This document shows, one piece after another, positions 44,738 to 56,837 of a stretch of 64,000 nucleotides of DNA. A model generated the notes under the pieces. It was not told the origin of the DNA and searched no databases. It saw only the letters and a list, made by a program, of their open reading frames with translations. Position numbers and translations under genes: made by a program. Location: contig PQWQ01000022.1 of the NCBI GenBank assembly GCA_002943765.1, positions 496,001-560,000 of the forward strand, written 5' to 3'. Numbering within the stretch: position 1 is the stretch's first letter; each line of letters opens with the position of its first letter. Source of the DNA: Psoroptes ovis. Taxonomy: Eukaryota > Arthropoda > Arachnida > Sarcoptiformes > Psoroptidae.

Positions 44738-46357
44738 TTGTTCAAGAATTCACCTTGTCAAGGATAAATTCTGATCTTGGCATCGAACCGTGATAAAACA
44801 TGAAGTTATTAATCAGTGCATTCATTGTTTTCAATATATATGCTTTGGCTAATTCAAATCCAACAATTTCTCGTGCAGTAATACCATTGGCAATATTTTT
44901 TTAATGTAATAAATTTTCAAAAAATGAAAATTTGTATCTTTTAAATGATGTTAATACTGTTTACATTTGATTATATTTAAATTATTCGAATAATTTGGAC
45001 ATGATTCATATTTTTTTAAAAATGGCAAAGTTGCAAAACTCATCAATAGATGGCGTTAATCACTGGTGAGCATCAATGCTCGACCCTGTCGGGTTGAAAT
45101 AGATTGTTAGGTAGAAATAGTTATATTAACTCGAAATCTCACCAAGAGATGGGGTTAGTCACCCATTGAAAATCAAAATACAAATTTTAAATTTCATCAA
45201 CAGATGGCGGTAGTCACTCATTAAATAAAAAAAAATTTAGAAACTGGCAGCACTCAGTTTTCACTTATTGGAAGGGACATTGAATTTTTTTATTTTTTAT
45301 TTTCATTCAACCGGGGTAACTATACAAAACCACGAAAACTCATACAAAATTTGATCGCTGAGAAACAAAATGACTAATTAAAATTTCGGAAAAAAATTTT
45401 ATTCAGTGAAAGTGACAAGCGGGTAAAATTGCAAAAATATGAATTTCCTACTCCTACTCCAAGAAAAAAATTTCGAAAATAGCCAAATGATTAATTTGTC
45501 CGATTCGGTACGGTCCGTAGACTAACGAAAAAAAAACCAGAAAAATCTGAAAATCTGTGTATTGCCCACAAAAAATTGGGCAAAATTTTAGCCCGTCAAT
45601 TCATTCATTCGGGCAAACATAATCATTATTACTCATTACTCAAATATACACACAGACGGTAACAGTGGTTTTCCTCTTCTTGTGTTCACAACTGCTAACT
45701 TAAAACCCAACTCGAAATCCCAGTAAATTAGCCTGTCAAATAGTCAACTAATAGGGGACCACCTTTTAGTGTTCACAGTCGTCACACACACAATCTGTCA
45801 GGGTGTCGGTTGTCGTTTGGTTCAGTGATGATGATGATGATGGATGATTGAAAATGGATGTGTATGTTTTCGGTTCACATACACACACTGAAATACACTG
45901 AAAGGCAATTAGTGATTGACTCGGGGTGATTTTCTCACTTGTGTTTTATGGCGGGGGCTCGATTAGTCGACCCGAATGTGGGCCTGCAAGTGAGCCATAA
46001 CAGCGCAGAGCAGCAGTAAATCAGTTGAAAATTAATGTGGGGGCAAAACGATGAAATGAAATAATTATTACTCCCCCTTACCCCTACCCCCCATAATCAC
46101 ATATGAATGTGTTAATATTTATATAGAAAGAAAACGAGAGAGGAGGTGGAGGATGAATTTTGAGTGAATGAGTATTAAGAGAACTGAGGAGCAGCAAACT
46201 CATAGCTTATGACAGCTGTTTATCCGTTTTTTTTGATTTTGCCCTTTTCACTCGATTTGTACGACAATCGAGCCATTTAATCATAGGTATCAAGGCGCCC
46301 GAGAGGCGCCTGACGAGCTCAAGGGGTAAGTTAAAATTTTAAATGACAATAAAGGGG

Positions 46358-46783
46358 TGTAGTTGCGCCGCCAGGCGTTAAGCCAAGCTTAACATCTCCG
46401 AAGTTTAGCTTACTCAGCGAACATGATGATGATTACTGTTGATGACAATGACAAATACGCTGCGCATTGTCATCTTGGCTTGATCAAAGCAGCATATATA
46501 AACCCAGCAATCGACCTCAATCGAATCATTCTCGAATTGATCATCAATCGATCAACATCGGTTTAAGCTAACCAGCAGCTGTTGTGAAATTATCATATTT
46601 CTCGATTGACCTCGCATTACCGGCAACGTTTCTCATCAAGACCGAAGACATTACCCAAGACCACACGCCGAACCCGAGCCATAGGCGGAATAATTGTCGT
46701 TTGCTCCTGGTTTCTGCTGCCGATGTTATCGATGCCTAATCAACTAGCTAGTCGACCAGTATTAAGGCGTTAAGATATTTACA
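46358..46783 (+). repeat. possible LTR fragment with TATA-initiator promoter
   Basis: It starts TGTAGTTG right after AAAGGGG (polypurine-like) and could end at ATTTACA, giving TGTA...TACA ends. It is richer in GC than its surroundings and contains TATATAAA at 46495-46502. TCATTC lies at 46526-46531, about 32 bp downstream, a standard TATA-initiator spacing. No second copy or target duplication is visible, so it may instead be a host promoter. Confidence 0.3.
46495..46531 (+). promoter_or_regulatory. TATA box plus initiator
   Basis: TATATAAA followed by TCATTC with the A about 33 bp from the first T. This is the clearest core promoter in the window; the transcript it drives is not known. Confidence 0.55.
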
Positions 46784-47748
46784 CTCTCTCATCTCTGGTG
46801 GTGATTGGTGATTGTCGAGAGACACTTTGAGAAGCATCTTTGACTAGAACCGATCTCCCGTCGTCCATGAGGTTGTTGCCTTACGTTGAATTCGTAAATT
46901 CGTTCAGTTCAACTTATTGCTCCCGTCTAAAATTTGATCTCGATGATTTATTACCGAGTGTGTGTGTCAGAGTGATGATAATGATGCTTGATGATTATCA
47001 TGTTTGATGTTCTTGATGATAATCGTCTTAATAAGAAGATATTTTGATGATAAGTCGAAGACAAAAAAGCTGTCAGTTTGTTAATTAATTGATTAACTAT
47101 TTGTACACTGACATGTCTCTCATGACACGAGAGATATGATCATCTCGCCAATCAGCTTCAATGACACTGGTTTTGATGAAAATTTTGAGCAACAAAATTT
47201 TGTTCGTGTAATTAATCTAAGATTAAAAGCAAGAGGCGAAAGGTAAGGGTTAAAGGTTAAGGTGAGAACATTCAACCTTTCATCTACGCTGTGAATCTTT
47301 GAAAATCCTCTAATGAAATTGGCTTCTGGCATCAAGACCTCATTTGACCCCTTTAGGGCTCAATAGTTCATGGAATTTCATCATGAGAAATTTTCCTGAA
47401 CATTTTCCGATTCTGGAAAAATTTCCAAAGAATTGCTCTTAGAATTCCCGAGAAAAATTCCGCAAATACGCCAAAATAATCGATTTCATACTTTTTGAAA
47501 TTAAAGTTTCGATTCATCCCATTCATTTGGTTTCATTTGAATCAATGTGTGAGTAGTTTAAATCAAATTAGACGAAGCCCGAACGAGCACATTTGCTTTC
47601 TGCACTGTTCACTGTGCACACACACACACAACAACAGCCAGTAGCCAACAATCGGACGATCGTTCGATCGTCGTCTTCGTCATCGGGGACTGAACAATGA
47701 AAACTCAGTGTTCATTTGTTCAAATGCATTTTGTTTTCAGAGTTTTTA

Positions 47749-47830
47749 TTAGGTTGTCCCATAAGTTCTTGCCATTTTTTGAATGAAAAAAAATTTTAAA
47801 AAAACGGTAAGAACTTATGGGACAACCCAA
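47749..47830 (+). mobile_element. mariner-type MITE, subfamily A
   Basis: TTAGGTTGTCCCATAAG to CTTATGGGACAACCCAA, interior TTTTTTGAATG plus an A-run. Confidence 0.85.
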
Positions 47831-49267
47831 TATTTTTTCGATTCGATTTCGATCAAAACGAACGAACGTTCGTTCGTTCGTTTTGTTTTTGTTGTTTCGT
47901 TTCGTTCGTTTTTTCGTTTAATCGGCTTATTTTTACTTTTTCGGGGTAGTTCGATTTCAGTGCTTTTGATTCTATGGATTTTGATTCAGGGAATCCATAA
48001 GTTTCCATTGAAATTTTCTTTCGTTTCGGAAAAATTTCTTCTTGGTTTCGAAATTGAAAATGAAAAATTGAAAATTCAATGTGAGTTCATTTCTTAGTTC
48101 AGTGAAATTCCTTTTTTTTCGAATGTAAAATTTCAATAAATTCATGTAGTGTTTGAATATAGATTTCCAAGGTTTCAAGAATTTAGAAATATAGCGCTTG
48201 GCATCCTTTAAGAGTGAAGAAATGGTCAAAGTTTAATTGACCATTGACCTATCGAAAGCATCGATCGAATATCAATTTCTTGTGGTCAAATGTCTCTGTG
48301 TGTGTGTGTGTTTAGTGTAATGTGTACAAGTGTGTGGTGTGTAATTCCGTAAGCAATTTCGATTAACGAAACGAAAAAAAAACGATGTTCCGATCATTTT
48401 TTTTAAAATCACATATTTAATCACATATTAATCTCTGTGTATTTACACACACACATACTTAGATATCGTCGTTATTATCGATTAATGGTTTCATTGACAG
48501 CCAATCAATGAATGGAGCGAAGCAATCGTAGAAAATCAAAGATTAAAAGTTAAAGGAACTACGTGAAGACATTCAATCACAAGCCAATCATCACGATTCT
48601 TTGAAAGTTTTTTCATCTGTTTGAGTTTCGTTTCCACTGTGGTTATTCTAATATGAAATGAGAAAAATCCATAGAAAATTCAATGGAAAAAAAATGAAAA
48701 AATTAATTGGAAAGATATGAATCGGAAAAGCACTGTTAAAATTTGAAAAACTATTGAAGAAATTTTCCATTGAAATACTCCCATTGAATTTCTTCGAAAT
48801 TCGTTTCGAAATTTTACTTTAAACTAAGCATAAAAGATCGTCATCAACCGTTTTCGTTTAGGGTCTCCGAATCATCGTCTTCAATGTGTGCACCACCAAA
48901 ATCAATACACAATACATCTTCACATAGCCATAGTCTTCGTCTCCATTGTACAAACATTTTAAAAATTCAACAACCAAAATCGAATCGAATCGGAAAACAT
49001 CCCCGAAAATTGCCGTCGTCAATTCTCTCCTTGGCTCTCTTCAATTCATTTCGATTCACTTTGTAAAAATTTCACAAATTTCGTCTCGTTTTTCGGTTGT
49101 CGGCTGCTGCTCTTCGGCTTCGGTTGCTGCTTTGGTGCACCGAACTTAGTGCATTCGAACACTGTGTGTACACAATTGCACACTCGACACCAAACAACAA
49201 CAACAGCAGCAGCAACAGCAGTAAACGACGACAATACAAATGCACTGAATGCACACACAGACAAATA

Positions 49268-49348
49268 TTAGGGTTGTCCCATAAGTTATTGCCGGTTATA
49301 TGGTAGAAAATCATTTGAAAAACGGCAAGAACTTATGGGACAGCCCAA
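49268..49348 (+). mobile_element. mariner-type MITE, subfamily B
   Basis: TTAGGGTTGTCCCATAAG to CTTATGGGACAGCCCAA, interior TATATGGTAGAAAATC. Confidence 0.83.
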
Positions 49349-49699
49349 TGCACAGACACACAAAGCTTCATTCTTCTATGATCGACAAAAAACACAAAAT
49401 TCAGTTGAGTTTCGGCTGTCGATCGACGATGATGGTCGATGCTTTTTGTTGTGCACTGTGAGTGTTTTCTATGAGTGTTTTCAATGCTGTGAAGCTGCTG
49501 CTGCCGACCACGATATCATTCAATCTCTTTGAGGTCTTTGTCGTTTCAATGCTTTATTTTGCCATTTGTCGAATGCCCAGCCGAAATTAAAGCCTGAAAT
49601 CAAAATGAAAAAATATTTGTGAAATAACCAGATAAACTCAACGATAATCGAATTGAATTTGAATTGAATTCGAAATGAAATGTACAAATACAAATACAA

Positions 49700-49781
49700 T
49701 TAGATTGTCCGAAAAATTCATTCGGCTTAATCACAATAGAATTGTTCATAAAAATCAGCCAAAACTTTACGGACAACCTAA
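49700..49781 (+). mobile_element. mariner-type MITE, subfamily C
   Basis: TTAGATTGTCCGAAAAATTC to CTTTACGGACAACCTAA, interior ATTCGGCTTAATCACAATAG. Confidence 0.83.
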
Positions 49782-50984
49782 TAACATCAAGTCTATTATT
49801 TTTTTTTGAATGGTTATTTGTGGTGTTGTTTACTCGTGTGTCTATCACAGTGTATTTGAAGTGAAGTGAATGTGCATCACACATATCAAAATACTTACTT
49901 ATTCAGATGAATTCAATTGAAAATCGGCGATCTTTGGCCACAACACTGTGTGTCTTTGTACACATCTCGAAATCATTTACGAAACCACGATCGACCGAAA
50001 AACATCGGACATTCGTTTCATTAATTTTTGCTTTTTTTCAGTTCTCCCCCATTGATTTTCAATGTAATTCAATGTGTTTTCTATGTGAATTGTTTCATAG
50101 CTGCTTCGTAATTCAATCTGCTTCGTACATTAATGATGCTTATGTGAATCGATTCATTTTTTTCTTATCTTTGATGACTTAAAATTGATTCGAATTTCGA
50201 TCCTCTTCTGTGCCCTTGGTGCCCCGAATTCTTCAATATTCGCAGTGATTTTTGAATTTTTCTCGGTAAAATTCAGCCAAAACATTCTTGGACTCACCAC
50301 ATTTAAACAGCCGTCAAGCACACATCGGGACCATCGTCATCATTTTCACTGAGTGTTGCTGAGTGGTTACAGAAGACAATCACGGTGACGGCTGGTGACG
50401 GGAAAATTCCATGGAAAAATTTTCCCGAAAACAAAAAATTTCCCGGAAAAATTTCGGGGAAAATTCTGCTGAATTTTTCGTTTTGCTTAAATTTCTGGGA
50501 AAACTTCTTCGTTCACAAAATTTGAAAAATTCGAAATTTTGAGATTTTTCACTTTTTCGAACATTTTTTTAAAGTTTGAAACGGCGGCCATCATTGATTC
50601 TTCGATCATTGTTCACCACCACCATTTTCAAATCTTTTCACTTAGATAAAAAGTTTTGTCTTTGAATTCTTAAGAATATTCTTGAGAAAATTTCCGAGAA
50701 AAATTTTTTTCGAACCAAAAAAAAAAAGTTTCCAAGAAATCGAATTTGTCAAAAAAAAAAAAACGAAAAAAAAAAACGTTCGATCGAACGTTTTTTTTCG
50801 CTTTTTTTTTTTTGTTCGTCAAGTTTTCTGGAACTTTTTTTTTCGTGGAAAAAATACGAAACTTCCGGAAACTTTTTCCGCGGCTCAATCAGCTGATTAT
50901 AATCAGTTAATCCCTGTTTTACTGGATCATCTTCAGCAGATCTAAGATCAATAAGATAATAGCCTCCACCACCCTCGTATCAGA

Positions 50985-53900
50985 ATGTATTATCCGACAT
51001 TGTTCGAACAACAACAGCACCATCAATCGTCAACAGCAACATCGAATCATCATTTATATCATCATCATTATCATCATTATAACCATCATCCACATCATCA
51101 TCAGCTTCCATATCTGTCATTATTATCATCATCATCATCGACATCGTCGACATCATTGTCTTCATCATCATCATCATCAACCACAATTGTCAATGATTGT
51201 GGTGGTAAAAGTTTAAATCAGCCAGACCGACCATTGATTAATGGTCACAATGATGATAAGACGGTGGCGCCACCTGAAACACCAAATGTGACCACCACCG
51301 TTCGACGGTCTTTAGCTTTGCCGCATTTCTACGGGCTCCACCAGCAGCCACAACCGCCAAGGCCTCCGCCTGAGAATGGTCTCAATGCACCGATGGCCAA
51401 TTTTGGCCATCCATATCGGATGATGACCACTGCTTCTTCACCTCCTCATCCGTATCTTCATCCATCATCATCATCGACGCATCCACCATCATCATATCTC
51501 ACACATCATCCATATGATCCCAATTATCGAATTGGACCAACCGCTTTTTATCGTAACGGGTATGGCCATGAATTGCGACCACCGCCGCCAGCGATTACGC
51601 ATCCACAATCATCGACTCAAGTGCCAACATCGTTTTCTGATCACCTAAAACGTCTACAAGAATCATTTGAATCAAACAACCATTCGTTGGCTGGTGATTT
51701 ATGTGAAAAAATTGTGCAAAATGAAAGGTTAAAACCTGCTGATAAACCTTTGAATGGTGTCTGGAATCCAATCATCGATGATCAAGCAGGTAAACGAAAA
51801 GCGTTGACAGCTGAATTATCATTAAATGGTCATCTTAATGGTGTTAATGGTGACGGCCATAATGGTGATGGTCACAATGATGATGGCCATAACAAACAAC
51901 AGCCGAATGGCCAAAAAGATGCGCCAAATGTCATCGATTCAATCAAAAAAGAAGAACTTGAAGATCATCAAACCAGCATTAAAAAGCCTCGAACAATGAA
52001 TGTCGAGACAAATAATGATCACGATCACGATGAGAAATCATCGTCGGCGATTACCACCGTCACCTCAAAAATCACCGCAGCAGCAATGGCTACAATAACA
52101 TCGCCGACATTATCACAATCAGTGAAATCAACAGCCGAAGATAATGGCCAAATGGCGAAAAGTCATGAAGTAAGTTATTAGATTGTCCGAAAAGTTCATT
52201 CGGCTTAATCAATAGAATTGATAATGAAAATCTGCCAGAACTTTCCGGACAACCTAACAAACTATCAGCCAAGTTATCAATTCATCCATTCGACCAGATT
52301 CCTGTCGGCAGTCATGCTTCTCGGCTCGCTCGCTCATTCACTCACCACAACGAGGGGTGAATGAATGAACCTTCGGCTTGCCCTTTAGCAGAGAGAGACG
52401 ATTCGGCCAATCAATGATAAGCGTGATTTGCGCAAGGTGAATATATGATTCGGCTTCTGATTAATTGCCGAAGCTCCTGTGTATTTAGGCATACCGAAAT
52501 GATAATTTTTTTCAAGCAAAAATTCCCCCATAAAAAATCAATTAGTCGCCATTGTTTTTCTATGAATGAATTGTGATTTTCTTTGGTGCAGCTGGTTGGT
52601 TGTCACCCCTTTCTATCACTCCTCCTCCTTTTCCTCCACATTTTCCCCTCTTTTTTACTCCTCATTTTCCCTTTGAATTCGGTAAATTTTCCAAGGAATT
52701 TTACGAAATTTAAATTAAAGTAAATTTACGAAATTTTTTCCCGGAAAATTTACGGAATTCCCAAATATTCTCCACAAAAAATTAGTGAAAACACATTCGA
52801 AAAATTTTTTTTTCCTCAAAAATTAAATTTGTAAACACACACGAACACATCTAGGCGTCAGTCATCCAACACCAACCAACCAGGCCTAGTGTGTGTGTAG
52901 TATTTACACACTCTAAAATTTTTTATTTAGGAATTTTTTTTCCGAATTTTTTTCGAGTGCATTTTTCGAGTGTATGCATCCATTCATTGAGTAATGAGAA
53001 AACGGGACCCGTGAAATTTTTTTCGGTGCACCGAAACAAATTTTCGAGAGAAAATTTTGGAAAAATCGGGCGGCCGTTTTTCGTCCCGTTTCGCCGACTC
53101 ATTATGGGTCGTTGAAAATAAGCCGTTGTTTTTCACAGTGTTTCACTGGGCCAAAATATTAGGTTGTCCGAAAAGTTGTGGCCGATTTTCATGACCAACT
53201 CTATTGTGATTAAGCCGAATGAACTTTTCGGACAACCTTATATACATATTTAAGTGGTGTGTTTTGTTGTTGGTGTTGGTGTTGGTGTATTATCATCATT
53301 CACAAACAACAATGATGATCATAATAAAGATTCATTGAATCGAATGAATATTCATTCATTCTCATTTGATTCAGTTAGTTGTGTTTCGGGTTCAGAGCTC
53401 CGAGAAGCCGAGAAGCACCCGAAAAAAAAAATTCACCGAAAAAAAATTTTTTTCGGTGAATTTTTTTTATGGTGTTTACGAGCGAGCGAGTATCGAATGT
53501 GTGTATTCACAGTGAATATTTCGAGTTGTGTGTACTTAGTTTGTCTCAGTGTGTGTATGAGTGATGATAATTCACTTCACGCGAAATGAATTAAGTTGTC
53601 CGAAAAGTTTATTCGGCTTAATCGAATAGAGTTGCTTGTGAAAATCGGCCAAAACTTTCTGGACAACTTAATAAAATACGACGAAAAAACGATTTGCCGT
53701 TTTTTCGTTTTTTTTTTCGTTCGACGATCGTACGTAATATGAGAGGATGAATCGAATCGTGGTCTCGCGAGTTTCCCCGAAAAAATTTTTTTCCTCCTCT
53801 TTTTTACTTTGCTCTTATTCATTCATTCACTCACACTCACACACACAATGACACTTGAAAGTTTTCATTTTTTTTTTCTTTTTTTTTTCACTCAGTGAAG

Positions 53901-56837
53901 ATTGATTGTTGTGGTGATGAGGAGCAAAAAGAGAGGAGGAGAGTTAAAAGAGGAGGAAGAGAGTTAATAGATGAGTGAACAGGAGGAGGAGGAGAGCGAA
54001 AAAACTTTGATCTTTTGCGCACCCTCGTCATTCATTTTTGGTTGAATTTCGTTTTTTTCGCTTCTTTTTTTCACCCCGAAACTCAAAAGACTTATGGATG
54101 CCGATCGTTTCGTTTCGTTCGCTCAGTTCGTTTCGTTTGGTTAATTTGTTTTTCGGGGCCAATTTAATCACTTAACAGCTGATGCAGCTTAAAAGCTGTC
54201 GCCTGTTTATACGTTGAAAGTATCACCGTGCCCGAATGGCTACCGGGCTTGGCCATTTGAAAGTATTAAAAAGGCAACAAAAAAAAACTTCTTTCGGTCC
54301 ATGAAACACTAAAGTGATTAAGATTATTTGAGGGTAACTCGAAGGTCCCTTGAGGTATTATTTATGCGTATATTTGCCCTCGAATTAGAGGTGTGTGTGT
54401 GTGTGAAGGGTGGTTAAAGATGTTCACTATCGATGATGATTGAGTGTGTGTGCTTGAAAATGGCCAAGTACTTTGTTTGAGTGTAGATTTTTCAAGATTT
54501 TTTTGATTGAAATTTCCGCTATATACACGAAGTGTATTTGAGGCATATTTAGCACTTGTCAATTGTGAATGAAATATAATACACACACACACACACACAC
54601 GGCTGCACTGCAAACACTACTGTCAGTGCTTGTGTGTCTATGTGTTATCGTGAATTTGCCCCCAAATTTGAGGTTAATTTGATTCGCTAATCGGATTAAT
54701 TAGTTGATTGGTGTGTGTGTGAGTGATTAATTCGTTTTATTGTTAGGCTGTCCGAAAAGTTCATTCGGCTTAATCAATAGAGTTGCTGAATGAAAATCGG
54801 ACAGAACTTTTCGGACAATCTAATATTTTATTGTGTTTTTGTTCTTGGTTGTTGTTGACAGGTTAAAAAATTGAAGCACAAATCGAAAAAATCAGCTGAT
54901 ATCAATAATGGTGGTAAATTATTGAAGATCAAAGATAAGCATTCGATTAGTAAATGCTCGAATAAATTCGTTAAGAAAAAGGTAATCGAATCAGCTGATT
55001 AATTAATTAATTGTTTCGATTTCAATTCGATATAATCGATTAATCAAAATTCGAATATTTTTGAATTCGTTCGATTTTCGAATTAGAATCAAAACAGCGC
55101 CATTCGAAGACGGCGATTTCGTTCCGGCTTGGATATGATCCGTAAAAATCAGCGGAAAAAATCCAAATCAACCAAATTATCGAAGAAATTATCTTCGGCG
55201 AAAAATGATCAATTATCTTCGCTTAAATCGAACAAGGCCCAAGCCAGCAATAATGACAACAACAACAGTGGTAGTAATCGTAATAGTTTCGATAAAACAG
55301 CCAATGGACGACGACGTTTTTTGGTCAACAAATCTCTTGGTGAAACTCTGTTGCATCGATCGGCTAGAAATAATCGTTTGGTAAGTTTGTGTGTTCATTG
55401 AGGGTGATGGGTGTGTCTCTGAAGGTCTGACAGTGGCAATCTATTAGGTTGTCCGAAAAGTTCATTCGGCTTAATCAATAGAGTTGCTCATGTAAATTGG
55501 CCAGAACTTTCCGGACAACCTAATAGTATCTAGTATTGAGATAATAAGTGTTTAAGCATTGAACTTAAATTTTCTGGGCTTGTTTCAGGATGTCGTCAAG
55601 CTATGCCTTGAATCTGATGCATGTGATGTGAATGCCAAAGATAATGCAGGCTACACACCGCTGCATGAATGTTCATCACGTGGTAATCTTGAAGTTGCTC
55701 GATTATTGTTGCAAAATTTCGCCGATGTCAATGCCAGCGCCACCGGTGGCATCAGGTAAGCTCAGTTTTGTGCTTGTCACTTTGTTTAAATCACCTTTGA
55801 TTCCTTTGTTCCCTTGGTTAAGACCGTTACACGACGCGATCGAAAATGATCACATTGAAGTAGTACGACTGCTGTTGTCGTATGGTGCCGATCCATATAT
55901 ATCGGTCAGTATCTCTTGATATTTATGAGGTCTTAAGGTGATTAACCTTCGATTTTCGCTTAACCTCTCAGACATATTCTGGTCAAACACCATTACAATT
56001 GTGCCGGTCAAAGTTGATGAAAAAATTTCTCGAAGGTTATTATCATGATATACGAATCGATCAACCGACAAATACTGGTCACAATGATTCGATTTTACCA
56101 TGGAAATTTGATTTCAGCAATCACCAATCGAAAGGTTAGTACCTTTTCAATGAAATTGATCAATTATTTCAATTAAATTAACCCCCATATCGATTCGCAG
56201 CCGACGTAGGTTTCGACATATTTGCCAATGTTCCATCATCCGATGACGATGATAATGATTGTGATAATACCAATGATGATCTCAACGATATTCAACATAT
56301 CTGTGAACGATTTCGAATCGAATCAAGTTTACGGCCATCAATAAATCTGTATTCGATCATAGCACATGATGAAACAAATTTTCGATCGTAAGTTTTGTTT
56401 TTTACTTAGGTTGTCCGAAAAGTTCATTCGGCTTAATCAATAGAGTTGGACATGAAAATCGGTCAGAACTTTTCGGACAACCTAATACATATTTGATTGA
56501 AATGTTTAAACAATTTTCACCAATCATTTTTCTTCCATTTTTCCCCAGTAAATTTTATCTACTTAAAGATGTGATACAAACATTGAACAATATTTCCATT
56601 GATACATTTCGTCGAATGCATCCATCAATTCGAATATCGACGATTAATCGTAGCGATTTCGAATCAAAGGCTTTCATTGTTCAACTGAATCAACGATCAT
56701 TCAACAACGGGCAGCAGCAGCAGCCAAAAAAATCACCAAAATCGTTCGATCAATCGAACAACAATGATTCGATTGAAATCATTTATGAATGCGATGAATT
56801 GAATCAGCTACTCGGCAATAAAACGACTGTGATATAA
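50985..56837 (+). CDS. BCOR: BCOR/BCORL1-like corepressor (ankyrin repeats + PUFD)
   Basis: Eight exons: 50985-52169, 54862-54981, 55087-55380, 55589-55755, 55823-55904, 55972-56134, 56201-56387, 56549-56837. They join in phase to 828 residues. The first 395 residues are low-complexity (His, Ser, Pro, Asn) with no domain. A Lys/Arg-rich stretch (about 396-500) leads into ankyrin repeats (ETLLHRSARNNRL, AGYTPLHECSSRGNLEVARLL, PLHDAIENDHIEVVRLLLSY; about 520-640). The linker GFDIFANVP and a C-terminal PUFD domain (about 705-828) follow. Spacing and motifs match vertebrate BCOR, which binds PCGF1 through PUFD and recruits PRC1.1 for histone H2A ubiquitination. A BCL6-binding segment cannot be recognised. 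AATAAA lies at 56875. Introns 1, 3 and 7 carry MITEs. Confidence 0.88.
52178..52257 (+). mobile_element. mariner-type MITE, subfamily C (8 bp after a splice donor)
   Basis: 80 bp, TTAGATTGTCCGAAAAG to CTTTCCGGACAACCTAA. It starts eight bases after the exon-1 boundary of the BCOR-like gene and leaves GTAAGT intact. Confidence 0.87.
53159..53240 (-). mobile_element. mariner-type MITE, subfamily C
   Basis: TTAGGTTGTCCGAAAAG to CTTTTCGGACAACCTTA, interior GATTTTCATGACCAACTC; in BCOR-like intron 1. Confidence 0.85.
53591..53671 (+). mobile_element. mariner-type MITE, subfamily C
   Basis: TTAAGTTGTCCGAAAAG to CTTTCTGGACAACTTAA, interior ATTCGGCTTAATCGAATAG; in BCOR-like intron 1. Confidence 0.85.
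54582..54600. repeat. (AC)n microsatellite
   Basis: About nine to ten AC units in intron 1 of the BCOR-like gene; a GT run lies near 54392. Confidence 0.9.
54743..54823 (+). mobile_element. mariner-type MITE, subfamily C
   Basis: TTAGGCTGTCCGAAAAG to CTTTTCGGACAATCTAA, interior ATTCGGCTTAATCAATAG. It ends 38 bp before the exon-2 start. Confidence 0.85.
55444..55523 (+). mobile_element. mariner-type MITE, subfamily C
   Basis: 80 bp, TTAGGTTGTCCGAAAAG to CTTTCCGGACAACCTAA, flanked by TA; in BCOR-like intron 3. Confidence 0.87.
56406..56485 (+). mobile_element. mariner-type MITE, subfamily C
   Basis: 80 bp, TTAGGTTGTCCGAAAAG to CTTTTCGGACAACCTAA. It begins 18 bp after the exon-7 donor of the BCOR-like gene. 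Confidence 0.87.

Larger units (their letters stand above)
44738..50984. other. long region upstream of the BCOR-like gene
   Basis: No protein-coding exon is convincing. The stretch includes three related AGATGG-containing lines (45046-45210), an LTR-like segment with TATA and initiator (46358-46783) and MITEs at 47749, 49268 and 49700. It also has palindromes at 47854-47885 and 50769-50798 and many CpG-containing TTCG/CGAA runs near 47850-50900. The latter part is likely promoter and 5' untranslated sequence of the BCOR-like gene. Confidence 0.5.

Noticed and set aside
48884..49306. Overlapping plus-strand frames before the BCOR-like gene
   Set aside because: They are Ser- or Leu-rich, overlap in different frames and lie in probable 5' untranslated sequence.
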